In this document: in pieces, positions 35,871 to 45,247 of the stretch
Position numbering within the stretch: position 1 is the stretch's first letter
Layout of the letters: every line of letters starts with the position of its first letter
From: an uncultured Rhodopila sp.
GTDB lineage: Bacteria; Pseudomonadota; Alphaproteobacteria; Acetobacterales; Acetobacteraceae
Reading direction: 5' to 3'
Assembly (NCBI GenBank): GCA_903851415.1
Contig: CAINOE010000116.1
Span: 24,711 to 88,710, forward strand
DNA length: 64,000 nt
Notes under the pieces: model-generated
Database searches by the model: none
What the model was told of the DNA's origin: nothing
Seen by the model: only the letters and a program-made list of their open reading frames with translations
Program-made: the position numbers and the translations under genes

Positions 35871-36368
35871 CCCACCTTCGGCCCACTACGATCCTAATCT
35901 GCCATTAAAGTGCTTAACAGGTCGTTATTGGAGCCTTTTCACGCTGACTGGAAGGGCGACGGCCGCTGCCACACCGTCATGCCCCGGCTCGTCCGCGCCA
36001 CCTATTGCGGCAGGGTGCGGGCATGGGTGACCCGGACAAGCCGGGTCATTAAGACAAAGATCGCCGCCGCGTGCAGCCTGCCGGCATGCTCATCCGTGAG
36101 ACAGCAACCAGGAACCAATCTGTTAACGAACCCCACATCGGAGAGAAAGTGGTGGCGACACATCCACACGGAATCTGACGGGTTCCGGCCCGGGCGAGCG
36201 AAAAATGCAGACTTGCCCACCTTCTCGCCCCTTCTCACGGAAATACCGCCCGGAAAGGTCGGGATTTGGCTCCACGGTTTTACAGAGGCAGGCGAAAACC
36301 CGGTATTCTGCGGGTGTTCAAACGGAACCTGGCGCTGACTGCGGAAGGTGGGTCAAACACGGTCATTA
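35871..36368. other. Intergenic region between paiB and rplS
   Basis: 498 bases between convergent genes with no supported gene. It contains the long inverted repeat described separately at 35979-36049; the rest looks featureless. Confidence 0.5.
35979..36049. repeat. Intergenic inverted repeat, long type
   Basis: Arms 35979-36003 (with CCCGGCTCGTCCG) and 36025-36049 (with CCCGGACAAGCCGG) are near-complementary, and the left arm shares GGCTCGTCCG followed by GCCACCTAT with the repeat at 1534-1596. Likely member of a dispersed family. Confidence 0.6.
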
Positions 36369-36782
36369 CTACTCGGCCGCGTCGGCCTCAGCGTCGACCG
36401 GAGCCGCTTCCGCTGGAGCAACACTCCGGCCACGCTCCGCGATGCGGGCCGACTTGCCGCTGCGTCCGCGCAGGTAATAGAGCTTGGCGCGGCGCACATC
36501 GCCGCGGCGCACCACTGCGATCTCGGCGATCGTCGGCGCGTACAATGGGAAAACGCGCTCTACGCCCTCGCCATAGCTGATCTTGCGCACCGTGAAGTTG
36601 CTGTTCAGGCCTTTGTTCGAGCGGGCGATGCAGACGCCCTCGAATGCCTGAGTGCGGGTGCGCTCGCCTTCAACGACCTTGACCGAAACCCGCACGGTGT
36701 CGCCGGGGATGAAGTCCGGCACGGCGCGGACGGCGGTCAGCTTCGCGATCTGCTCCGCCTCATACTGCTGGATGATGTTCAT
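36369..36782 (-). CDS. rplS: 50S ribosomal protein L19
   Basis: 137 residues. [80 protein letters not shown] is the classical L19 core; the C-terminal 25 residues form an Ala/Glu/Pro-rich tail seen in alphaproteobacteria. Last gene of the ffh-rpsP-rimM-trmD-rplS cluster. Located at the subunit interface of the ribosome. Confidence 0.97.
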   Translation of the reverse strand: MNIIQQYEAEQIAKLTAVRAVPDFIPGDTVRVSVKVVEGERTRTQAFEGVCIARSNKGLNSNFTVRKISYGEGVERVFPLYAPTIAEIAVVRRGDVRRAKLYYLRGRSGKSARIAERGRSVAPAEAAPVDAEADAAE

Positions 36783-36814
36783 CGTCTTATCCTCTTGCTT
36801 TCTGTTGCGGCGGT

Positions 36815-37513
36815 TCAGGCCGCGTCTTCCCGGGTTGCGAGCGCGGCCCACAGATCGGGGCGGCGTTCGCGCGTGATCTTTTCGGATTCGGCCTGACGCC
36901 AGGCGGCGACCGCGCCGTGATGGCCGGACAGCAGCACATCGGGCACGCGGCGGCCCTGCCACTCGGCGGGCTTGGTGTAGTGCGGGTATTCCAGAAGCCC
37001 GGCGGAGAAGCTTTCCTCCCCGGCACTGTCGGCCGAACCCATGACTCCTGGCAGCAGCCGAACGATGCTGTCCAGCAGCACCAGCGCCGCCAGTTCGCCG
37101 CCCGACAACACGTAGTCGCCGATGCTGAGTTCATCCATGCCGCGGGCGTCGACGACCCGCTGGTCGATGCCCTCGTACCGGCCGCACAGAAGGATCACCC
37201 CCGGCCCGGCTGCGAAGCGTTGCGCATCCGCCTGGGTGAACCGGCGGCCGCGGGGAGTCAGGCATACCAGCGGCCGCCCGTCATCAACCGAAGCGACCGC
37301 CGCATCGACGATATCGGGCCGCAGCACCATCCCCGCCCCACCGCCGAACGGCGTATCATCCACCGTCCGATGCTTATCCGCTGCGAAGTCGCGAATGTTG
37401 GAGACATCCAGGGACCAGGCGCCGATATCCAGCGCACGGCCGGCCAGAGATTGCCCGAGCGGACCGGGAAACATTCCCGGAAACAAGGTCAGGACGGATG
37501 CGCGCCAGGTCAT
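36815..37513 (-). CDS. trmD: tRNA (guanine-N1-)-methyltransferase
   Basis: Methylates G37 of tRNAs with SAM; 232 residues. The deep trefoil-knot SAM site is recognisable: [25 protein letters not shown] and [13 protein letters not shown]. Overlaps the rimM stop by four bases (ATGA) and is followed 32 bases later by rplS. Confidence 0.97.
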   Translation of the reverse strand: MTWRASVLTLFPGMFPGPLGQSLAGRALDIGAWSLDVSNIRDFAADKHRTVDDTPFGGGAGMVLRPDIVDAAVASVDDGRPLVCLTPRGRRFTQADAQRFAAGPGVILLCGRYEGIDQRVVDARGMDELSIGDYVLSGGELAALVLLDSIVRLLPGVMGSADSAGEESFSAGLLEYPHYTKPAEWQGRRVPDVLLSGHHGAVAAWRQAESEKITRERRPDLWAALATREDAA

Positions 37514-38052
37514 GCCGCTGCTTCCTCGGCGGAGGGCGGCACGATGACCTCATAGGGCAGCACCGCGACCAACCGGGCGGCGGCGATATCCACCGTCGGG
37601 ACGCAAGCGGCCGTGAACGGCAGCAGCACGGGCGGCCCGCCGGGGCGCATGATTTCCAGGCTGGCGCCGGCGCCGTAGTCATGCACGACCGAAACCGAAC
37701 CCAGCGGCACGCCTTGCGGGTCCACCACGGCCAAGCCGATGAGATCGGCCAGGTAGAACTCGTCCTCGTCCGTCGGTGGCAGGGCCGAGCGCTCGATGAA
37801 CAGCTTCGTGTTCGTCAGCTTCTCGGCCACGGCGCGGTCGGTCACCTTCACCGGCACGCCGTCCGTGATCCTGGACACCTCGGCGACGCCTTCGGACTTC
37901 CAGCGCAGGACAAACACATGCCCCGCCGCGTCGGACAGCGGCCCGTACTCGGTCAAATCGGCCGGATCGGCCGTGTGACTGGTCACACGCACATATCCGC
38001 GCACGCCATGGGCGCGGCCGATGACCCCAACCTGAATGCGGCTGTCCGGCAC
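37510..38052 (-). CDS. rimM: 16S rRNA processing protein RimM
   Basis: 180 residues; assists 30S assembly and binds S19. The N-terminal RimM domain shows [16 protein letters not shown]; the C-terminal PRC-barrel shows [13 protein letters not shown] and [17 protein letters not shown]. Seven bases downstream of rpsP and overlapping trmD. Confidence 0.95.
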   Translation of the reverse strand: MPDSRIQVGVIGRAHGVRGYVRVTSHTADPADLTEYGPLSDAAGHVFVLRWKSEGVAEVSRITDGVPVKVTDRAVAEKLTNTKLFIERSALPPTDEDEFYLADLIGLAVVDPQGVPLGSVSVVHDYGAGASLEIMRPGGPPVLLPFTAACVPTVDIAAARLVAVLPYEVIVPPSAEEAAA

Positions 38053-38059
38053 AGCCGGC

Positions 38060-38404
38060 CTAGGCTGCAGCGGCCGCGGCGGCGGCCTTGGCGCGCTCCT
38101 GCGCCTTCTTCTTCGGCGCCGACTGCTGCGGCTGCTCGTTCCAAGCAGGCATCGGGGCCAGCCCGGCCTTGCCGAGGAACCTTGCTACCCGTTCGGTCGC
38201 AACGGCGCCGTTGCTCAGCCAATGGGTCAGACGCTCGGCTTGCAGACGAACGCGGTCTTCGTGCTCAGCCGGCAGCATCGGGTTGTAGCTGCCGACACGC
38301 TCGATGAAACGGCCGTCGCGCGGGCTGCGGCTGTCAGCGATCACGATATGGTAGTACGGGCGCTTCTTGGCGCCGGCGCGGGCGAGGCGAATCTTCAGGC
38401 CCAT
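38060..38404 (-). CDS. rpsP: 30S ribosomal protein S16
   Basis: 114 residues. [43 protein letters not shown] is the S16 signature; the C-terminal third is a Lys/Ala-rich tail ([17 protein letters not shown]) longer than in E. coli (82 residues) and typical of alphaproteobacteria. Confidence 0.97.
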   Translation of the reverse strand: MGLKIRLARAGAKKRPYYHIVIADSRSPRDGRFIERVGSYNPMLPAEHEDRVRLQAERLTHWLSNGAVATERVARFLGKAGLAPMPAWNEQPQQSAPKKKAQERAKAAAAAAAA

Positions 38405-38427
38405 GTAACAAAATCTCCTGGTAAAGT

Positions 38428-39813
38428 TCAGTATGGTCTGCGGTTGCCGGGCATCGTCATGCCTTTCGGCATCAGCGCGCCGAGACCCTGACGCATCAGG
38501 CCTTTCTGTCCCAGCTTGCCCATTTTCTTCATGATCGCGGACATGTCGTCGAACTGCTTCAGCAGCCGGTTGACGTCCTGCACCGAGGTGCCGGATCCAG
38601 CGGCGATGCGCTTCTTTCGGTTCGCCTTGATGATGTCGGGGGTGCGGCGTTCCTTGATCGTCATTGACGAGATGATCGCCGCCTGGCGCTTGAACACCTT
38701 CGTATCCAGATCCGCCCCGGCAAGCTGCTGTTTGAACTTGCCCATGCCGGGCAGCATATCCAGCATGCCCGTCAGGTTGCCCATCTTGCCAATCTGGCGA
38801 AGCTGCGCGGCGTAGTCTTCGAGGTCGAACTTGCCCTTCATCATCCGGGCGGCGAGCTTTTCAGCCTCCGCCTGGTCGATGGTCTCGGTAGCGCGCTCCA
38901 CGAGGCCGACGATGTCGCCCATGCCGAGGATGCGGCCGGTGACGCGTTCGGGATGGAAATCCTCCAGCGCGTCCTGCTTTTCGCCCACGCCGATCAGCTT
39001 GATCGGGGCGCCGGTGATGGCGCGCATCGACAGCGCGGCACCGCCGCGGGCGTCGCCGTCCATGCGGGTCAGCACGATGCCGGTGATGGACAGCGCGTCG
39101 TTGAACGCCTTGGCAGTGTTGACGGCGTCCTGGCCGGTCATGGCATCGACGACAAGCAGCGTCTCGGCCGGGTTGGTGGCGGCGCGGACCTGACGGACTT
39201 CCTCCATCAGCTCTTCGTCGATCGACAGGCGGCCGGCGGTGTCGAGGATGACGACGTCGAAGCCCTCGCGGCGGCCGACATCCATCGCGCGGGCGGCGAT
39301 CTGCACGGGCGTCTGCCCGGCGATGATTGGCAAACTGGGAACGCCGGCCTGGTCCGCCAACTGCGCCAACTGAAGCTGCGCGGCGGGGCGCTGCGTATCC
39401 AGGCTGGCCAGCAGCACGCGGCGCTTCTGCTTGTCCTTCAGCCGCAGCGCGATCTTGCCCGAGGTCGTCGTCTTGCCGGAGCCCTGCAGCCCCACCATCA
39501 GGATCGGCACCGGCGCGGCGGCGGCGAGGTTGATCGGGACGGCGCCTTCGCCTCCGAGCGCCTCGATCATCACGTCGTTGACGATTTTCACGACCTGCTG
39601 GCCGGGGGTGACCGAGTCGAGGACTTCGGAGCCGACAGCGCGCTCGCGGACCTTGGCGACGAAGTCGCGCACGACCGGCAGGGCGACGTCGGCGTCCAGC
39701 AGGGCGATGCGGACTTCGCGCAGCGCCTCGGTGACGTCGGATTCGTTCAGCGATCCCCGGGCGCGGAGGCCGTCGAAGACGCCGGATAGCTTGTCCGAAA
39801 GTGCCTCGAACAC
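38428..39813 (-). CDS. ffh: Signal recognition particle protein Ffh
   Basis: 461 residues; the SRP GTPase that directs nascent membrane proteins to FtsY. NG domain with G1 [23 protein letters not shown]3 [13 protein letters not shown]4 [10 protein letters not shown] and GVGEK; M domain with the signal-sequence groove ([16 protein letters not shown]) and the RNA-binding [27 protein letters not shown]. Leads the translation cluster down to rplS. No 4.5S RNA gene was found nearby. Confidence 0.97.
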   Translation of the reverse strand: MFEALSDKLSGVFDGLRARGSLNESDVTEALREVRIALLDADVALPVVRDFVAKVRERAVGSEVLDSVTPGQQVVKIVNDVMIEALGGEGAVPINLAAAAPVPILMVGLQGSGKTTTSGKIALRLKDKQKRRVLLASLDTQRPAAQLQLAQLADQAGVPSLPIIAGQTPVQIAARAMDVGRREGFDVVILDTAGRLSIDEELMEEVRQVRAATNPAETLLVVDAMTGQDAVNTAKAFNDALSITGIVLTRMDGDARGGAALSMRAITGAPIKLIGVGEKQDALEDFHPERVTGRILGMGDIVGLVERATETIDQAEAEKLAARMMKGKFDLEDYAAQLRQIGKMGNLTGMLDMLPGMGKFKQQLAGADLDTKVFKRQAAIISSMTIKERRTPDIIKANRKKRIAAGSGTSVQDVNRLLKQFDDMSAIMKKMGKLGQKGLMRQGLGALMPKGMTMPGNRRPY

Positions 39814-40187
39814 GGGTGGCGGTACTCCTGGCGCATGTTTGCGCGATAGTCCAAACGTTTTAGCGCCGCTGCGCGAATCTTCGCGGAGCGGCGGAGCCCC
39901 CGCGTCTGGCGGGGACCGGGGGTCAGATTAACCCGGATGGTCGCTTATGGCGGGGAGAGGCGCCCGAGTCAATGGTTGCGCCGGATCGGTTCCCCGGAAG
40001 TGGATGGCAAGAGGATGTCCTGGCCGGTTCTCCTCGGACGGGTCGTGCCGCCCTCATCGGATGACACTCCCGGTGAGGAGGCTTACAAGAAGCCAAGCGG
40101 GTCCGGCTCGTGCAGGTTCTGCGATGTCGCCAGGCCGCGCGCACGGCGGGTCCAAAACGGCTGCTTCGTGGCTTCGGTGGTAAGTGA
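39814..40187. promoter_or_regulatory. Divergent intergenic region between ffh and polA
   Basis: 374 bases holding the promoters of both genes. No small gene or clear repeat seen; no boxes could be fixed with confidence. Confidence 0.4.
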
Positions 40188-43019
40188 ATGTCCAACTCTG
40201 ACTCCGCTCCCGTACCAATCGCCGCCGACGCTTCGGCCGTTCCGGACGCTGCCGAGACCGTCGCGGATACCGTGGCCGCGCCGCTGCACCTGATCCTGAT
40301 CGACGGATCGGGCTTCATCTTCCGTGCCTTCCACGCTTTGCCGCCGATGACGCGGCCGGACGGGACCCCGGTGAACGCGGTATTCGGCTTCACCAACATG
40401 CTGGCGAAGCTGCTGAAGGAGCATGTCGGCACCCACATCGCCGTCATCTTCGACGCCGGCCGGCTGACCTTCCGCAACCGGCTCTACGACCTCTACAAAG
40501 CCCAGCGCCCGCCGCCGCCGGAGGAGCTGATCCCGCAATTCGCCCTGGTCCGCGAGGCAACCGAGGCCTTCGGCGTGCCGTCGATCGAGCTGGCGGACTG
40601 GGAGGCGGACGATCTGATCGCCGCCTACACGAGGGCGGCGTCCGAGGCGGGCGGACACGTGACGATCGTGTCCTCCGACAAGGACCTGATGCAGTTGATC
40701 CGGCCGGGCGTGGAAATGCTCGACCCGATCAAGCAGAAGCCCATCGGCCCGGTCGAGGTGATGGAGAAGTTCGGCGTCACCCCCGACAAAATGGTCGAGG
40801 TGCAGGCGCTTATCGGCGATTCCACCGACAACGTCCCCGGCGTCCCGGGAATCGGCCCGAAGGGTGCCGCGCAACTGATCAACGAATACGGCGACGTCGA
40901 AGCCGTGCTCCAGGCCGCCGCCGGGATGAAGCCGTCGAAGCGGCGCGACATGCTGATCGAGCACGCCGACAAGGCGCGTATCTCGCGGCAGCTCGTGCTG
41001 CTGCGCACCGACACCCCCATGCCCCTGCCCATCGAAGCCCTCGCCCAGCGCGACGCCGATCGGCTGGTGCTGGCGGAATGGCTGGGGAAGCAGGGGTTCC
41101 GGAGCACGATCGCGAGGCTGGGCCTGGACACGGCACCGCCGGCCGCCGCTGCTCCGCCGAAGCCGCCGACACAGGCGGATCCGGGGCTGGCGCCGCCGCC
41201 GGTGGATGGCTCGGGGTTCGGGCCATACGAAAGTGTGGTGACGGCAGATGCCCTGCGCGTCTGGGTCGCCGAGGCGCTCGCCTGCGGCCGGATGGCGATG
41301 GATACCGAGACCGACGGGCTGGACGCGATGCGCGCCCGGCTGGTGGGTCTGTCGCTGGCGACGGCTCCGGGGCGGGCCTGCTACGTGCCGCTGGGGCATG
41401 AGGTGCTGGGCGAGCAGATGAAGGTCGCCGAAGCGATCGAGGTGCTCGGGCCGGTGCTGACCGATCCTTCGGTGCTGAAAGTTTTCCAGAATGCCAAGTT
41501 CGACATGATGATCCTGTCGCGCGCCGGCTTCCCGATGCCGTCGCCGGTGGACGACACCATGCTGATCTCCTACGCGCAGGAGGCCGGCATGCACGGGCAT
41601 GGGCTTGATGAGCTGTCGCAGCTGCATCTGGGGCATACTCCCATCAGCTATGATGAGGTGACCGGGACGGGGCGCAACCGGGTGCCCTTCGCTCAGGTGC
41701 AGATCGACCGCGCCACCGCCTATGCCGCCGAGGATGCCGATGTGGCGCTGCGGCTGTGGGAGGCGCTGAAGCCCCGGCTGCGGCTGAACGACGGACTGGC
41801 GCTGTATGAGCAGGTGGAACGGCGGCTGCTGCCGGTGCTGCTGGAGATGGAGCGCGCCGGGGTCAAGGTCGATGCGGACGACCTGCGGCGGATGTCGGTG
41901 GATTTCGCGGCGCGGATGGTGGTGATGGAGCAGGACTGCCATCGCCTCGCCGGCCATCCGTTCAACGTAGGCAGTCCCAAGCAATTGGGAGAAGTGCTGT
42001 TCGACGAGCAAAAGCTGCCGGGCGGCAAGCGGATGAAGACCGGGGCATGGGGGACGGATTCCTCGGTGCTGCAGGCGCTGGCGGACCAGGGGCTGGAGCT
42101 GCCCACGCGCATCCTGGAATGGCGGCAGTTGGCCAAGCTGAAGAGCACCTATGCCGATGCGCTGGTGACGGACATCAATCCGGAGACCGGGCGGGTGCAT
42201 ACGTCGTTCGCGATGGCGATCGCCTCGACCGGGCGGCTGTCGTCAACCGATCCGAATTTGCAGAACATCCCGATCCGGACGGAGGAGGGCAGCCGGATCA
42301 GGAAGGCGTTCATCGCGGAGCCCGGGCATGTCCTTGTCAGCGCGGACTACTCACAGATCGAGCTTCGGCTTTTGGCGCATGTGGCCGATCTGCCTGAGCT
42401 GCGGGAGAGTTTTGCGAATGGCGAAGACATCCATGCGCGGACCGCGAGCGAGGTGTTCGGCGTTCCGATGACGGGCATGGACCCGATGACGCGGCGGCGG
42501 GCGAAGGCGATCAATTTCGGGATCATCTATGGAATTTCGGCGTTCGGGCTGGCGCGGCAGTTGGGGATCGCGCCGGGGGAGGCGCGCCAGTACATCGATC
42601 GTTACTTCGAGCGCTACCCAGGGATACTTTCCTACATGGCGCGGACGAAAGAGGAGGCCCGATCGCGGGGCTACGTCGTCTCGCCGTTCGGCCGGCGCTG
42701 CTGGGTACCGGGGATCGCGGACAAGAACCCGGCGCGGCGATCTTATGCAGAGCGTCAGGCGATCAATGCACCGTTGCAGGGCGGGGCGGCGGATATCATC
42801 AAGCGGGCGATGGTGCGGCTGCCGGCGGCTTTGGTTGAGGCTGGGTTGAGGTCTCGGATGTTGTTGCAGGTTCATGATGAGTTGCTGTTCGAGGCACCGG
42901 ACGCCGAGGCGGAGACGTTGGCCGCGGTGGCGAAGCAGGTGATGGAGAGCGCTGCGATATTGTCGGTGCCGCTGGTGGTGGAGACCGGGTTGGGGAGGAC
43001 ATGGGATAAGTCGCAGTAA
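40188..43019 (+). CDS. polA: DNA polymerase I
   Basis: 943 residues with all three domains. The 5'-3' exonuclease domain (about 25-320) begins LILIDGSGFIFRAFHALPP with DLYKAQRPPPPEE and GDSTDNVPGVPGIGPKGA; the 3'-5' exonuclease has MDTETDG and FDMMILSRAGF; the polymerase has DYSQIELRLLAH, the O-helix RRRAKAINFGIIYGIS and VHDELLFE. Phenylalanine at the dideoxy-discrimination position (KAINFG) as in E. coli. Functions in repair and Okazaki processing. Confidence 0.97.
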   Translation: MSNSDSAPVPIAADASAVPDAAETVADTVAAPLHLILIDGSGFIFRAFHALPPMTRPDGTPVNAVFGFTNMLAKLLKEHVGTHIAVIFDAGRLTFRNRLYDLYKAQRPPPPEELIPQFALVREATEAFGVPSIELADWEADDLIAAYTRAASEAGGHVTIVSSDKDLMQLIRPGVEMLDPIKQKPIGPVEVMEKFGVTPDKMVEVQALIGDSTDNVPGVPGIGPKGAAQLINEYGDVEAVLQAAAGMKPSKRRDMLIEHADKARISRQLVLLRTDTPMPLPIEALAQRDADRLVLAEWLGKQGFRSTIARLGLDTAPPAAAAPPKPPTQADPGLAPPPVDGSGFGPYESVVTADALRVWVAEALACGRMAMDTETDGLDAMRARLVGLSLATAPGRACYVPLGHEVLGEQMKVAEAIEVLGPVLTDPSVLKVFQNAKFDMMILSRAGFPMPSPVDDTMLISYAQEAGMHGHGLDELSQLHLGHTPISYDEVTGTGRNRVPFAQVQIDRATAYAAEDADVALRLWEALKPRLRLNDGLALYEQVERRLLPVLLEMERAGVKVDADDLRRMSVDFAARMVVMEQDCHRLAGHPFNVGSPKQLGEVLFDEQKLPGGKRMKTGAWGTDSSVLQALADQGLELPTRILEWRQLAKLKSTYADALVTDINPETGRVHTSFAMAIASTGRLSSTDPNLQNIPIRTEEGSRIRKAFIAEPGHVLVSADYSQIELRLLAHVADLPELRESFANGEDIHARTASEVFGVPMTGMDPMTRRRAKAINFGIIYGISAFGLARQLGIAPGEARQYIDRYFERYPGILSYMARTKEEARSRGYVVSPFGRRCWVPGIADKNPARRSYAERQAINAPLQGGAADIIKRAMVRLPAALVEAGLRSRMLLQVHDELLFEAPDAEAETLAAVAKQVMESAAILSVPLVVETGLGRTWDKSQ

Positions 43020-43023
43020 ATAT

Positions 43024-43042
43024 CCCCCGGCAAAGCCGGGGG
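43024..43042 (+). terminator. Hairpin after polA
   Basis: CCCCCGGC-AAA-GCCGGGGG, eight perfect pairs, beginning five bases after the polA stop. The T-run is poor (CTCTAAAGGTTT), so termination may be Rho-assisted. Confidence 0.6.
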
Positions 43043-43187
43043 CTCTAAAGGTTTGGCCGCTCAAATCCGCTTGGCGTACCGGAACAACTGGTTCCGCCCG
43101 TTCAGCCCCGGGTTTTCCATATCCTCGATGCCAATCGGCGTCACGCCGGGCGGCCGGCTTTCGGGGGCGTGCCGATAAAAGCCCGAG

Positions 43188-44348
43188 TCACCCGGCGACG
43201 GTGATATCGGTCAGCCGCCGATGCTCATCCATCGCGTACCGGTCCGTCATACCCGCCACGTAATCCGCCACCGTCACGGCCGCGCGCTGCGTCCCGCCCT
43301 CCCCGGCCCGGGCGCGCCAATCATCCGGCAGCAACGTGGGCGCGGTGTGCAGCAGACGGAACAACTCCTCGGTCAGCCGCCTCGCCTTGGCGGTCATCCG
43401 GTTGACCCGCCAGTGGCGGTACATCTTGGCAAACAGGAAATCCTTGATCGCCTGGTTGGCATCCGCCATCGCCGGACTGAACGCCACGATGCGCTGCTTA
43501 TTCCGCCTGATCGCATCCGGGCCGTCGGGATCGAGCTTCGCCAGCCGCGCGCCCGTCTCGGTGATCATGTCGTTCACCAGTGTGTTGATCACCCGCCGCA
43601 ACATCTCGTGCCGCAGCCGCGGCGGCGGTACGTCCAGGCTGGACAGCCGCGCCGCCGCCAGCGCCTCCCCCACTATCGGCAAATGCTTCAGGTCGTCCAC
43701 CGCGAACAGCCGGGCGCGCAGGCCGTCGTCGAGGTCGTGGCTGTGATACGCCACGTCGTCGGCCATCGCCGCGATCTGCGCCTCGGCGCTCGGCTGCGTA
43801 TGTAGATCGAGCCGGTGGCGATCGTTGTAGTCCGCAATATAGGCCGCGGGATTGCGCAGCGGGCCGTTGTGCTTGACCAGCCCCTCCAGCGTCTCCCAGG
43901 TCAGGTTCAGCCCGTCCCAGCCGGCGTAGCGGCTTTCCAGCAAAGTGACGACCTTCAGACTCTGGGCGTTGTGGTCGAACCCGCCGAACGGCTTCATCGC
44001 CAGGTTCAGCGCCTCCTCCCCCGCATGACCGAACGGCGGGTGGCCGAGGTCGTGCGCCAGCGCCAGCGCCTCGGTCAGGTCCTCGTCCAGGCCCAGCGCG
44101 CGGGCGATGGAGCGGGCGATCTGCGCCACCTCGATGCTGTGGGTCAGGCGGGTGCGGTAGAAATCGCCCTCGTGGTTGACGAAGACCTGCGTCTTGTATT
44201 GCAGCTTCCGAAACGCCGAACTGTGGATGATGCGGTCGCGGTCGCGCTGCCAGGGGGATCGGGTTTCCGCCTCCGGCTCATGGTGCAGCCGGCCGCGCGC
44301 GTTGGCGGGGGAAACGGCGTAGCGAGCCAAAGGGGGGCGACCGGACAT
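43188..44348 (-). CDS. dgt: Deoxyguanosinetriphosphate triphosphohydrolase-like protein
   Basis: 386-residue HD-domain phosphohydrolase. The HD motifs are RLTHSIEVAQIARSIAR, ALAHDLGHPPFGHAGEEAL and MADDVAYHSHDLDDGLRA, in the arrangement of the short dGTPase-like proteins. Hydrolyses dNTPs to nucleoside and triphosphate by family knowledge. Start at the ATG at 44348; an ATG at 44417 would run into the divergent gene. It is divergent from the IscA-type gene, an arrangement common in alphaproteobacteria. Confidence 0.93.
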   Translation of the reverse strand: MSGRPPLARYAVSPANARGRLHHEPEAETRSPWQRDRDRIIHSSAFRKLQYKTQVFVNHEGDFYRTRLTHSIEVAQIARSIARALGLDEDLTEALALAHDLGHPPFGHAGEEALNLAMKPFGGFDHNAQSLKVVTLLESRYAGWDGLNLTWETLEGLVKHNGPLRNPAAYIADYNDRHRLDLHTQPSAEAQIAAMADDVAYHSHDLDDGLRARLFAVDDLKHLPIVGEALAAARLSSLDVPPPRLRHEMLRRVINTLVNDMITETGARLAKLDPDGPDAIRRNKQRIVAFSPAMADANQAIKDFLFAKMYRHWRVNRMTAKARRLTEELFRLLHTAPTLLPDDWRARAGEGGTQRAAVTVADYVAGMTDRYAMDEHRRLTDITVAG

Positions 44349-44415
44349 ACAGGCGGCGATACACCCTGCAACGCGCCGCTTCAATTCTTCTGACCGATCG
44401 CTTATGTTATCCGGC

Positions 44416-44751
44416 ATGGAACAGTTCGCCGTAACCGATCGCGCCGCCGCCCGCATCGCCGAAATCGTCGCCGAGACGAAACCGGACGAGGATGTCGCAC
44501 TCCGTGTCGCCGTGCTGGCGGGCGGGTGCAGCGGCTTTCAGTATCGCTTCGAACTCGACGGCCAGACCGCCGCCGACGATGTGGTCATTCAGCGTGGAGC
44601 CGCCCGGGTGGTGGTCGATGCGGTCAGCATGGACCTGCTGAGCGGGTCGGAGCTGGACTACACGGACGAACTGATGGGCAGCCACTTCTCCGTGCGCAAT
44701 CCCAACGCAAAATCGGCCTGCGGTTGCGGGACCAGCTTCGCCATCGACTGA
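44416..44751 (+). CDS. IscA/ErpA-type iron-sulfur cluster carrier
   Basis: 111-residue A-type carrier that receives and hands on Fe-S clusters. The three conserved cysteines are Cys38 (GGCSGFQY), Cys102 and Cys104 (ACGCGTSF) at the end. The ELDYTDELMGSHFSVRNPNAKSACGCG segment is the family signature. Start at the ATG at 44416; another at 44404 would add four residues. Confidence 0.93.
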   Translation: MEQFAVTDRAAARIAEIVAETKPDEDVALRVAVLAGGCSGFQYRFELDGQTAADDVVIQRGAARVVVDAVSMDLLSGSELDYTDELMGSHFSVRNPNAKSACGCGTSFAID

Positions 44752-44761
44752 AAACGCGGCA

Positions 44762-45208
44762 TATGGCGGGTTCTTCGGCTGTGGCGAGATCTTCTCGCTG
44801 TTTCCATCGACGCTGACCGACACGTTCGGCGCCCGCCACGCCGCCCGCACCTACGGCTGTCTGTATATGGCGCAGGGGATCCGCGCGATCTTCGGCGGAC
44901 CAATGGCATCTCTACTGCACGAAGCAACAGGAGGGCGGACGACAGTCTTCCGGGTTGCTATCGCCGCGGATTTACTGGCAGCTGCGCTGGCGATCACAGC
45001 TCTGAAACCGCTGCGGCGCCGCAAAACAATTCAAAGCCCGATTAGCACTCTGTTAACCAACCTCCCGTACACGACGACGGCGGCGGCCGGACTTCCCCGA
45101 TCTCCATCAACGAACGAGGTTACGATGGGTAGAAGGCATCGTGCTACCATACCAGATGCTATAGTCATCTTGATCATCAAAGTCAAGATCCTCCGCATCC
45201 GTCAGTAG
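44762..45208 (+). pseudogene. Remnant of an oxalate/formate-type MFS antiporter (C-terminal part)
   Basis: Right after the IscA-type gene the translation YGGFFGCGEIFSLFPSTLTD, then TDTFGARHAARTYGCLYMAQGI and FGGPMASLLHEATGG through to ALKPLRRRK (about 45030) matches the last two to three spans of the OFA (oxalate/formate antiporter) family. The preceding ten spans are absent and there is no start codon of the right kind, so this is a relic. The frame stays open to 45208 but the last 60 residues do not look like family sequence. Confidence 0.75.
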
Positions 45209-45247
45209 GGGGCAGCCTGGCCGGCGGAAACTATCCCGACGGCTGGC

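Noticed and set aside
35910..36338. Possible gene of 142 codons between paiB and rplS
   Set aside because: It runs straight through the long inverted repeat, has no ribosome binding site, and its composition is not protein-like.
40083..42200. Open frame of 705 codons antisense to polA
   Set aside because: Shadow of polA; His/Gln/Arg-rich with no recognisable domain.
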